Source: JASFBA01 sp036172265
Lineage (GTDB): Bacteria; Chloroflexota; Chloroflexia; DTKN01
Reading direction: 5' to 3'
DNA length: 58,519 nt
NCBI GenBank assembly: GCA_036172265.1
Contig: JASFBA010000013.1
Location: forward strand, 1-58,519
Positions 52,650 to 58,519 of the stretch are shown one piece after another (positions within the stretch are counted from its first letter, which is position 1; the number at the start of each line of letters is the position of its first letter). The position numbers were made by a program, and so were the translations under genes. The notes beneath the pieces were generated by a model that saw only the letters and a program-made list of their open reading frames with translations, searched no databases and was not told where the DNA came from.

Positions 52650-52751
52650 TCAGGCGTGGAAGCCGGCCGGCCCCCCTCGCGGGGGCCGGGAGTAGATATA
52701 GCCCCGCCAGTATCGCCACCAACCGGCCTCAAAGGCGCTGCGCCAGGACAT
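52650..52751 (-). CDS. Putative leader peptide of tyrS (33 aa, Trp/Tyr-rich)
   Basis: Starts at the ATG at 52751 with AAGGAGG 5 nt upstream, about 20 nt after the predicted transcript start. The peptide contains WWRYWRGYIY, in all four Trp and three Tyr. Its last third coincides with a GC stem (CCGGCCCCC/GGGGGCCGG with a GCGA loop). Placed between a promoter and tyrS, it resembles attenuation leader peptides. No homologue is claimed. Confidence 0.55.
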   Translation of the reverse strand: MSWRSAFEAGWWRYWRGYIYSRPPRGGPAGFHA

Positions 52752-52761
52752 CTCCGCCTCC

Positions 52762-52807
52762 TTAAAATCGGCAAAACGATTTTAACACCGCTGGGGCCAG
52801 GTGTCAA
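52762..52807 (-). promoter_or_regulatory. tyrS operon promoter with overlapping inverted repeat
   Basis: On the minus strand TTGACA (52807-52802) and TAAAAT (52784-52779) are spaced by 17 bp. A perfect 9-bp inverted repeat TTAAAATCG / CGATTTTAA (52762-52785) overlaps the -10 and the start site, a good place for a repressor or a 5'-end hairpin. The stretch 52808-52962 upstream holds nothing else I can name. Confidence 0.7.
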
Positions 52808-52962
52808 GTTCGCTTGGGGTGTCCATGAGTAAGCCGGCAACCCGGGTCATTATCCAGGTTACAGGAAGGCGAAAATTCGCCCAATCCCCACCCGCTGCCA
52901 TCCCGATGTCCTTTCTGACCTGTCGAATGGAAACAGGCACCCCTTTGACCGGGGATTGGGCA

Positions 52963-54273
52963 TCAGGTGGCCGAGCCCGAACCGTTCGCCTCCAAGTACA
53001 GCATGTCCCGGTCGTCGTCGTAGCCGAAGAGTTCGCCGTAGCGCCCCCAGGCGATGGCCTGGTCCATTTGCATCTTCGCTTCCTCCGGGGTAAATTCCCA
53101 CTCCAGGACATCTTGGAAGACTCGGCGCGGCACCCGCCCCTCCGGGGTGGCCTGTAGTCCCTTCAGGAGCCAGCGGATAAGCGGGATGCGCCGGGCACGG
53201 GAGGCAAAGATTTCCTTACGGGCCAGGATGCTGGCCTCGGCAAAGGTCTCCCCCAGCGGTGTCAGGCTGACATCGCCCTGGTCTACGCGAAGAAAGCCGA
53301 GGAGTTCCCCAGCCTCCACCACCGGTAGGAGTTCGTCGATCTCCATACGCAGGTCGTCGGCCAGCCGGTAGAGGTCCTCCCGGTTGGCCGGCTCCTCATC
53401 CAGGTGCTCGATCAACCCGGAAAGGGCACTGACAGAGGCCGGAGGCAGGGCCCGCGTCCGACCCGGTTCACCGGGGGCTGTTCCCAACTCCACGGCCGGA
53501 GGCTGGGTCTGGCCGGCCACCGCCGCATAGACACGGTCCACGGTGGCCAGGAATTCTTCCCCTTTGCGCTGCCGGGGATGAGGAAGGCCGACCACCACTT
53601 CGGCAGCAATACGCCCCGGCCGCGTCTCCATCACCACGATGCGGTCGGCCAGGAAGACAGCCTCCTCGATGTTGTGGGTGACCAGGATAATGGCCTGGGT
53701 GGGAATCTGGCCGCCGGTCCACAGTTCGACGAGTTCGCCCCGTAGGGCATCGGCGCTGAGCACGTCCAGGGCGGAAAAGGGCTCGTCCAGGCATAGAAGT
53801 TCCGGCTCAACCGCCATGGCCCGGGCAAAGCCCACCTTCTGGCGCATCCCGCCTGAAAGTTCCCGGGGGTAGGCGTCTTCAAAGCCGTCCAGGCCGACCT
53901 GGTCCAGGAGGGCCAGGGCCCGCTTACGGCGCTCGGGCAGGGGAACGCCCCGGGCCTGAAGGGCCACCTCGACGTTTTCGAGCACCGTCAGCCAGGGGAA
54001 GAGGGCAAAGGTCTGGAAGACGATGGTGGCATAGGGGTTGACCCCCCGCAGCGGCCGGCCGCGATAGAGCACTTCCCCCTCGGTAGGTACGTTCAACCCG
54101 GCGATGATGCGCAGGAGAGTGCTTTTCCCGCAGCCGGAAGGCCCCAGGAGGGCCACGAATTCGCCCCGATGTACCGTCAGACTGATGCCTTCCACGGCGA
54201 GGATGGCACGGGGACCGTGCCCGTAGACCTGGCGGATGTTACGCAGTTCCAAGAGAACGCCGTTCTGGGCCAT
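52963..54273 (-). CDS. ABC importer ATPase of the nitrate/sulfonate/bicarbonate type with C-terminal AAA-associated domain
   Basis: A 436-residue protein. Residues 1-260 are an ATPase with GPSGCGKSTLLR (Walker A), LSGGMRQKVGFARAMA (signature) and LLCLDEPFSALD (Walker B). After a linker, residues about 290-425 form the AAA-associated C-terminal domain found in some of these ATPases (LIEHLDEEPANREDLYRLADDL). It drives the double permease encoded 15 nt upstream. No substrate-binding protein gene is present, so the solute is unknown. The start has GGGGGAGG upstream. Confidence 0.9.
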   Translation of the reverse strand: MAQNGVLLELRNIRQVYGHGPRAILAVEGISLTVHRGEFVALLGPSGCGKSTLLRIIAGLNVPTEGEVLYRGRPLRGVNPYATIVFQTFALFPWLTVLENVEVALQARGVPLPERRKRALALLDQVGLDGFEDAYPRELSGGMRQKVGFARAMAVEPELLCLDEPFSALDVLSADALRGELVELWTGGQIPTQAIILVTHNIEEAVFLADRIVVMETRPGRIAAEVVVGLPHPRQRKGEEFLATVDRVYAAVAGQTQPPAVELGTAPGEPGRTRALPPASVSALSGLIEHLDEEPANREDLYRLADDLRMEIDELLPVVEAGELLGFLRVDQGDVSLTPLGETFAEASILARKEIFASRARRIPLIRWLLKGLQATPEGRVPRRVFQDVLEWEFTPEEAKMQMDQAIAWGRYGELFGYDDDRDMLYLEANGSGSAT

Positions 54274-54288
54274 AGGATTTCCTCCCCC

Positions 54289-56010
54289 TTAATCCATCCG
54301 ATACTGCTCTTCGGCCCGGCGGTAAAGCCGCCGCCAGAAGAGCCGGTTGAGCAACACAACGGTGACGATCATGGTAAGCGTGGCGGCCAGAAGGAGGGGG
54401 TAGTCCCCCCCTTCGGTGGCCAGGGAAATCAGGGCCCCCAGGCCGGTAACACTCTGCTTCTGGCCGCCAAAGACCACATATTCGGCCACGACGCTGGCGT
54501 TCCAGGCACCGCCACCGGCGGTTATCAGTCCGGTCACCAGGTAAGGGAAGATGCCGGGCAGCAGGAGGAGACGCCAGCGTCTCCAGCCACGCACTCCCAG
54601 GAGTTGGGTGCTGAATTCCAGGTCCTGAGGGATGGCCGAGGCCCCGGCGATGACGTTGAAGAGAAGATACCACTGGCTCCCGGTCATCAAGAGGAGGAGG
54701 GAGGCCAGTTGCAGGCCGGCCGGCAGGCGCAAAAGGAGCAGGAGGAAGATGGGAAAGAGGGCCGTGGCCGGGATAGAGGCCAGAATCTGGACCACCGGTT
54801 GCAAAAGGGCGGCCAGACGGGGACGGGTGCCGATGAGGATGCCCAGCGGCACCGTCCAGAGCAGGGAAAGGCCGATGGCCACGGTAACCCGCAGGAGGGT
54901 GGCCAGGATGCCCAGAGCGATCTCGCCCCAGGTGGTCATCGGCAAAGAAACCAGCCATCCGCCGGCCCAGATAGCGCCGTAGAGGAGGCCGCCGGCCAGG
55001 ATCCCTCCCATGGCATATCCGGCCACCCGCCGCAACAGGGGCAATCCCCCTTCCGGAACCCCCCGGGACGGCCGGGAAAAGCGCATGTCCAGCCATTCCA
55101 GGAACGGCCGGAACACCCGGCGTTGCAGCCCGGCCAAGAGCCGTGAGCGCTGAAGGAGGTTATAGAACCAGGAGGTGGCCGGCTCCTGGGATTCCACCAT
55201 CTCCAGTTGGAAGCGCTCCCCCCAAGCCAAAAGCGGCCGCCAGACCAGTTGATCCAGGAGCACGATCAGTCCGACCAAGACGCCCACCCCCAGGAGGAGG
55301 GCCTGCACGTCCCCGGCCTGGGCCGCCTCCTGCAGAAAAGTCCCCAACCCGAGCAGGCGAAAGTCCCGCCCGCCCACCGTGTAGGACTCGGCGGCTATAA
55401 GAAAAAACCAGCCGCCGGCCCAGGACATGATGGTATTCCAGATCAGTCCCGGCGCGGCAAAAGGCAGTTCCAGCCGGCGGAAGCGCAGCCAAGGAGACAA
55501 ACGAAAGGTGCGGGCAGCCTCGTCCAGTTCTCCGGGGATGGTTTGGAGAGACTGGTAGAAGGAAAAGGTCAGGTTCCAGGCCTGGCTGGTGAAGATAAGG
55601 ACGATGGCGGCCAGTTCGGCGGCCACCCCGGAGGGCAGGAAGGCGGCCAGGCTGAGGAGCACCACCGGCAGGAAGGAAAGGATGGGCACCGATTGCAGCA
55701 CATCCAGGAGGGGGATGAGAATCTGGCCGGCCAGGGATCTCCGAGCAGCCGCACGGGCGTAGAGGAGGCTGAAGGTGAGGGAAAGGAGGTAAGCCGCCAG
55801 CATCCGGCCCAGGGAGAAAAGAGCATAGAGGGACAGGGCCCAGGCATCTCGGCGAATCTCCGGACCCGGCACGATGGCCGGCGTGCCCATCGCCACCTGT
55901 ACCCCCAGGTAGAGGGCGCCGGCCAGGGCGATGAGCGCCACCAAGTCCCCTACATCGAAGAGGGGGCCCGGGGGAAGGAACGGTGCGAAGCGGCGGCGTG
56001 CACGGACCAT
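54289..56010 (-). CDS. ABC importer permease, two fused binding-protein-dependent transport domains
   Basis: A 573-residue membrane protein holding two BPD_transp_1 modules in one chain, the first with its EAA-type loop near EAARTFRLSPWLRFRRLELPFAAPG and the second near LLGVRGWRRWRLLLLPGIFPYLVTG. One polypeptide can thus replace the usual permease dimer. I start at the ATG at 56010 with GGAGGGAGG upstream; a GTG 21 nt upstream overlaps the previous stop. It pairs with the ATPase after it. Confidence 0.9.
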   Translation of the reverse strand: MVRARRRFAPFLPPGPLFDVGDLVALIALAGALYLGVQVAMGTPAIVPGPEIRRDAWALSLYALFSLGRMLAAYLLSLTFSLLYARAAARRSLAGQILIPLLDVLQSVPILSFLPVVLLSLAAFLPSGVAAELAAIVLIFTSQAWNLTFSFYQSLQTIPGELDEAARTFRLSPWLRFRRLELPFAAPGLIWNTIMSWAGGWFFLIAAESYTVGGRDFRLLGLGTFLQEAAQAGDVQALLLGVGVLVGLIVLLDQLVWRPLLAWGERFQLEMVESQEPATSWFYNLLQRSRLLAGLQRRVFRPFLEWLDMRFSRPSRGVPEGGLPLLRRVAGYAMGGILAGGLLYGAIWAGGWLVSLPMTTWGEIALGILATLLRVTVAIGLSLLWTVPLGILIGTRPRLAALLQPVVQILASIPATALFPIFLLLLLRLPAGLQLASLLLLMTGSQWYLLFNVIAGASAIPQDLEFSTQLLGVRGWRRWRLLLLPGIFPYLVTGLITAGGGAWNASVVAEYVVFGGQKQSVTGLGALISLATEGGDYPLLLAATLTMIVTVVLLNRLFWRRLYRRAEEQYRMD

Positions 56011-56023
56011 CTCCTCCCTCCAG

Positions 56024-56482
56024 TTAGGCACCCGGCGTGGGAAGGAAAGGGCTCAGTACCACCAGGATAACCGTGAGCAGGACGACCAATCCCACCGAGG
56101 CCCAGGAGAAGGTATTGATCACCCAGCCGTTGACGAAACGGCCCATCAGGCGCCGGTCGTTGACCCGCACCATGCGCGCCCTGTTCGTGTCAATGATCTG
56201 CTTATCGAGCACATCGCGGGCCAGATCGAGTTCCCGCTCGCTAGGCACATAGGAGGGAATATCCTGAAGGCGCTGGCGGAGAGGGATGGCCGGGGCGAAC
56301 AGGGCGGCCACGGCAGAAATGGGGACCAGGCAAGGGCCTTTAGGATTTCGGACGGCCAAGGCGGCGATCATCGGATGGGGCATAGCGCCCCGGGGCGAGG
56401 CGATGAGGTCCTCCAGCCAGCCGACGCGGTTGCCTTCCACGTCGGTAACGGGTTTCCCCAGCAACGGGCTCGGGTACAGCAC
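56024..56482 (-). CDS. PRC-barrel protein with C-terminal membrane helix
   Basis: A 152-residue protein. The first PRC-type barrel (LLGKPVTDVEGNRVGWLEDLI) is followed by a second PRC-like stretch (LDKQIIDTNRARMVRVNDRRL) and one hydrophobic helix at the end (about 125-148). The second stretch resembles the PRC part of MgtE-associated proteins. The start is GTG at 56482 with GGGAGGT upstream. It lies 13 nt before the ABC permease start, so it may be an accessory part of that transporter. Confidence 0.75.
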   Translation of the reverse strand: MLYPSPLLGKPVTDVEGNRVGWLEDLIASPRGAMPHPMIAALAVRNPKGPCLVPISAVAALFAPAIPLRQRLQDIPSYVPSERELDLARDVLDKQIIDTNRARMVRVNDRRLMGRFVNGWVINTFSWASVGLVVLLTVILVVLSPFLPTPGA

Positions 56483-56623
56483 GATCCACCTCCCGTGGCG
56501 CTCAGGCCCATACGGCCGGGCCTGGTGCTCCACCCGTGTCTAACGGCAGGCTATGTGAAATTCTGCGTACTTTCGATCTCGGGGGGACTGGGGAACTTCA
56601 GGCGGGGAAAAAACGGGGGAAAA

Positions 56624-56716
56624 TCAGGCGGCTACCGGCATAGCCACCTCCCCCGGGCCGATTGTCCCGCGCCCGGATTCGCTCAGTCCCCGATTACGTT
56701 GATAATCCTCGTCCAT
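56624..56716 (-). CDS. Possible 30-aa small protein or leader peptide
   Basis: Starts MDEDYQRNRGLSESG and ends at TGA 56624. GGAGG lies 10 nt before the ATG, and a promoter with a strong GC hairpin (CCCCGCCGGC/GCCGGCGGGG) precedes it. The PRC-barrel gene follows about 140 nt later. No family is recognised; translation is inferred from the signals only. Confidence 0.4.
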   Translation of the reverse strand: MDEDYQRNRGLSESGRGTIGPGEVAMPVAA

Positions 56717-56763
56717 CGAAACACAACCTCCACCCCGCCGGCCAGGCCGGCGGGGGCAAATGG

Positions 56764-56792
56764 ACTATACCACAGGAACCGGTTTTTGTCAA
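56764..56792 (-). promoter_or_regulatory. Promoter of the PRC-barrel/ABC importer operon
   Basis: On the minus strand TTGACA (56792-56787) and TATAGT (56769-56764) are spaced by 17 bp. Start near 56757. Confidence 0.8.
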
Positions 56793-56834
56793 ATATCATA
56801 CTCCCCCAACGAACGATCAACGAGAGCAACCCAT

Positions 56835-56863
56835 TTGACCACCGCCTTCCTTTGTGTTACACT
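56835..56863 (+). promoter_or_regulatory. Promoter upstream of the HepT remnant and M14 gene
   Basis: TTGACC (56835-56840) and TACACT (56858-56863) are spaced by 17 bp, divergent from the promoter at 56764-56792. Confidence 0.7.
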
Positions 56864-56892
56864 TTTTTCCACAGCACTCAGGTTTACCTAGG

Positions 56893-57062
56893 ATGGTTCA
56901 GGATATGGCATGCCAAGAACTGCAAGAGGCTCTGGCCGGCCGGCTGCTACAGATGGCCCGCTTTCGCAACCTCCTGGTGCACCGTTGTCGGGACGCGGAC
57001 CGCAACGTGTGCTGCGCTACGACCGGGAGAACCTGAGCGACTTGATTTCCTGGCCCTGGTCG
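56893..57062 (+). pseudogene. Remnant of a HepT (DUF86) family toxin gene
   Basis: One frame reads LLQMARFRNLLVH, which fits the HepT active-site motif RX4-6H and its surroundings. After DADR near 57000 the similarity jumps to another frame (RVLRYDRENLSDLIS), matching the next stretch of the family. The first 80 or so family residues are missing and no MntA-type partner is present. It is therefore a truncated, frameshifted relic. Confidence 0.55.
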
Positions 57063-57110
57063 GCCGGCCGGACCACCCCCGGCCTGGTATGCTGGTTGCT
57101 TCAACGTAAC

Positions 57111-57223
57111 TATTCGCTGCAGAGACGGAGCACGCAGGTCTGGCCCGCTTTTTACCGAAAAGCCGACCTGTCTGGGAAAAAGCATCAAAACTCCCGGCGT
57201 TCTCCGCATCTCTGCGGTGAATT
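57111..57223. repeat. 113-bp inverted-repeat element (CTGCAGAGACGGAG / CTCCGCATCTCTGCGG type)
   Basis: Arms 57111-57135 and 57197-57223 are imperfectly complementary, with units like TTCTCCGCATCTCTGCGGTGAA. It lies between the HepT remnant and the M14 gene and is not coding. Confidence 0.55.
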
Positions 57224-57256
57224 CGACGTGAGGCTGGGCAGTAAGAGGAAGGACCC

Positions 57257-58519
57257 ATGAATTTGCCCAAGGTCTTCCGTATCGTTCTCTCATGGGTTAC
57301 CCTGGCCGTGCTCCTGGCCGGGCTCGTGCCCGATTTCCTCTCCGCCGCCCCGGTCCGGCCGGAAAACTCCCCCCACCCCCGCATCGTCTGGGTGGGCTAC
57401 GGGGAAACCCCCCAGGCAACGCTCCGCTCTCTGGCCGCCACCCTGGACATCTGGGAGGACTGGCCGGAGGAGCGCAAGTTCCTGGCCCTGGTTTCCCCGG
57501 AAGAGGAGGCCTGGTTGCGGGCTCAGGGCTACCAAGTGGAGGTAGTGCGCGTCCTCAACCCCACCCTGGATAACCCGCTGGACCCGCGTTACTACTACTA
57601 TGATAGCGACTACACGAACCCTCTCAGCCGCTACATCGTGGATTTCCTGAATGAGGTCAACAACGCCTACCCCGACATCGTGGAACTCATAGACATCGGC
57701 GACGCCTGGCAGGCCTCTCACGGCGGCCATCACCGCGACATCTGGGTACTGCGCATTACCAACGAGGACCCGGCTTACGGACCGATCTCCGAAAAGCCGC
57801 CCTTCTTCCTCTTTGCCAATATTCACGCCCGCGAGGTGGCCACCCCTGAACTGGCCATACGCTACATCCGTTACCTCACCTCCGGCTACAACGGACAGGG
57901 CGGCTACGGGGTGGACCCCGACGTCACCTGGCTGGTGGACTGGAACGTTGTCTACATCGAGGTCATGCAGAACCCCGACGGCCATCGCGTAAACGAGCAG
58001 TACAGCCTGGATGCCTATCGGCGCAAGAATATGGACAACGACGATGGCTGCGGCGACCCCAGCCGATGGGGCGTGGACCTGAACCGCAACCATAATTTTA
58101 TGTGGGGGATTGATGATAACGGTTCCAGCCCGTATGCCTGTGATGAGACCTACCGTGGCCCCTCCCTGGGCAGCGAGCCGGAGACGATCGCTTTCCAGAA
58201 CTTTGTCTCCACCACCGTCTTCCGCGATCAGAACGGCCCCAACGGCGACTATGAAATCCCGCCGGCCGCGCCCCTGATCTTCCGGCCCGCCCTCTTTACC
58301 GCCACGGTGTCCGGGGATGCCCCCCTCACCTACACCTGGGCCTTTGGAGACGGCACCTATGGCAGCGGTCCGGTGGCTACCCACACCTACGGCCTGCCGG
58401 GGCCGTACACCGTCGTCCTGACGGCGACCAACTGCGGCGGGAGTGGCCTGGCCACGGCCCGGCGCATCCTGGAGGTTGGGGCCTATCGCATCTACCTACC
58501 GCTAGTAGGGCGTTCGTGG
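57257..58519 (+). CDS. Secreted M14 zinc carboxypeptidase-like protein, domain cut short and fused to PKD; runs off the window
   Basis: 421 codons are visible with no stop. Residues 1-30 are a signal peptide. Residues about 110-330 are an M14 domain with NIHARE (zinc ligands His190 and Glu193), NPDGH, DLNRNHNF and YRGPSLGSEPET. Soon after, where the third zinc ligand His and the catalytic Glu should follow, the sequence changes to a PKD domain (about 337-404, TYTWAFGDGTYGSG...HTYGLPGPY) in the same frame. The visible end YRIYLPLVGR matches the tail of other exported proteins here. AGGAAGGA precedes the ATG. Peptidase activity is doubtful. Confidence 0.85.
   Translation, partial: MNLPKVFRIVLSWVTLAVLLAGLVPDFLSAAPVRPENSPHPRIVWVGYGETPQATLRSLAATLDIWEDWPEERKFLALVSPEEEAWLRAQGYQVEVVRVLNPTLDNPLDPRYYYYDSDYTNPLSRYIVDFLNEVNNAYPDIVELIDIGDAWQASHGGHHRDIWVLRITNEDPAYGPISEKPPFFLFANIHAREVATPELAIRYIRYLTSGYNGQGGYGVDPDVTWLVDWNVVYIEVMQNPDGHRVNEQYSLDAYRRKNMDNDDGCGDPSRWGVDLNRNHNFMWGIDDNGSSPYACDETYRGPSLGSEPETIAFQNFVSTTVFRDQNGPNGDYEIPPAAPLIFRPALFTATVSGDAPLTYTWAFGDGTYGSGPVATHTYGLPGPYTVVLTATNCGGSGLATARRILEVGAYRIYLPLVGRSW

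Noticed and set aside
56910..57260. 116-codon open frame between the HepT relic and the M14 gene
   Set aside because: It runs through an inverted repeat and only its first third resembles HepT; it has no ribosome site.
1..58519. Prophage, integrated plasmid or insertion sequence
   Set aside because: No integrase, transposase, capsid or replication gene is seen; only small non-coding repeats.

Overview
The window looks like a chromosomal piece of a high-GC member of the Chloroflexota, probably Anaerolineae or a related class. This is inferred from gene content and style: a Tad pilus block whose TadZ carries a receiver domain, a cyclase-STAND-TPR regulator, an RsbR-like membrane sensor, exported SdrD/GEVED and DUF5010-like proteins ending in a P-[LV]-V-x-R tail, and a fused mannose-1-phosphate guanylyltransferase/mutase. 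No 16S gene, tRNA, phage, transposase or CRISPR array is visible, so the placement is an inference.

Layout. 1-4.7 kb (+): tadZ-cpaF-tadB-tadC behind its own promoter. 4.9-9.4 kb (+): an ABC-2 exporter pair, then a LuxR-type two-component pair. 9.6-18.3 kb: a lipoprotein with a glycosidase-like domain (+) converging on a 2,135-residue SdrD-B repeat protein (-). 18.5-21.4 kb: urocanase (-) and a flippase-like membrane protein (+) fired from back-to-back promoters. 21.7-23.6 kb (-): cysK and a serine acetyltransferase fused to a MIP18/DUF59 domain. 23.9-30.6 kb (-): probable operon guaB, DsbA-like selenoprotein, fabZ, TPR/zinc/membrane protein, CpXC protein, membrane phosphodiesterase. 30.7-34.9 kb (+): Wzm/Wzt-type polysaccharide exporter whose permease has a Wzz-like N-terminus, then an AI-2E permease. 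35-39.1 kb (+): dnaJ and a cyclase/STAND/TPR regulator. 39.2-44.2 kb (-): two small genes, methylmalonyl-CoA mutase large subunit, flavin reductase with a PCP_red tail, RsbR-like sensor, DJ-1/PfpI protein. 44.3-46.3 kb (-): glycosyltransferase and SpoU/TrmH methylase. 46.5-49 kb (+): mannose-1-phosphate guanylyltransferase/pseudo-mutase. 49.2-52.8 kb (-): tyrS with an aromatic-rich leader peptide, then an MttB-family methyltransferase and its corrinoid protein. 53-56.8 kb (-): a small ORF, a PRC-barrel protein, and an ABC importer with a double permease. 56.8 kb to the end (+): a broken HepT gene and a chimeric M14 peptidase that runs off the window.

The strongest discovery is at 28259-29068. 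A lipoprotein-anchored DsbA-family gene carries an in-frame TGA exactly at the first cysteine of its CxxC active site, followed by a small hairpin that fits a bacterial SECIS. This makes it a likely selenoprotein (U-P-F-C). Other points of note are a putative Tyr/Trp-sensing leader upstream of tyrS, a shared C-terminal tail on exported proteins, a peptidase domain cut in half and fused to a PKD domain, and several families of palindromic intergenic repeats, many sitting directly after stop codons. Twelve readable promoters are TTGNNN/TANNNT pairs, eleven of them with exactly 17-bp spacers.
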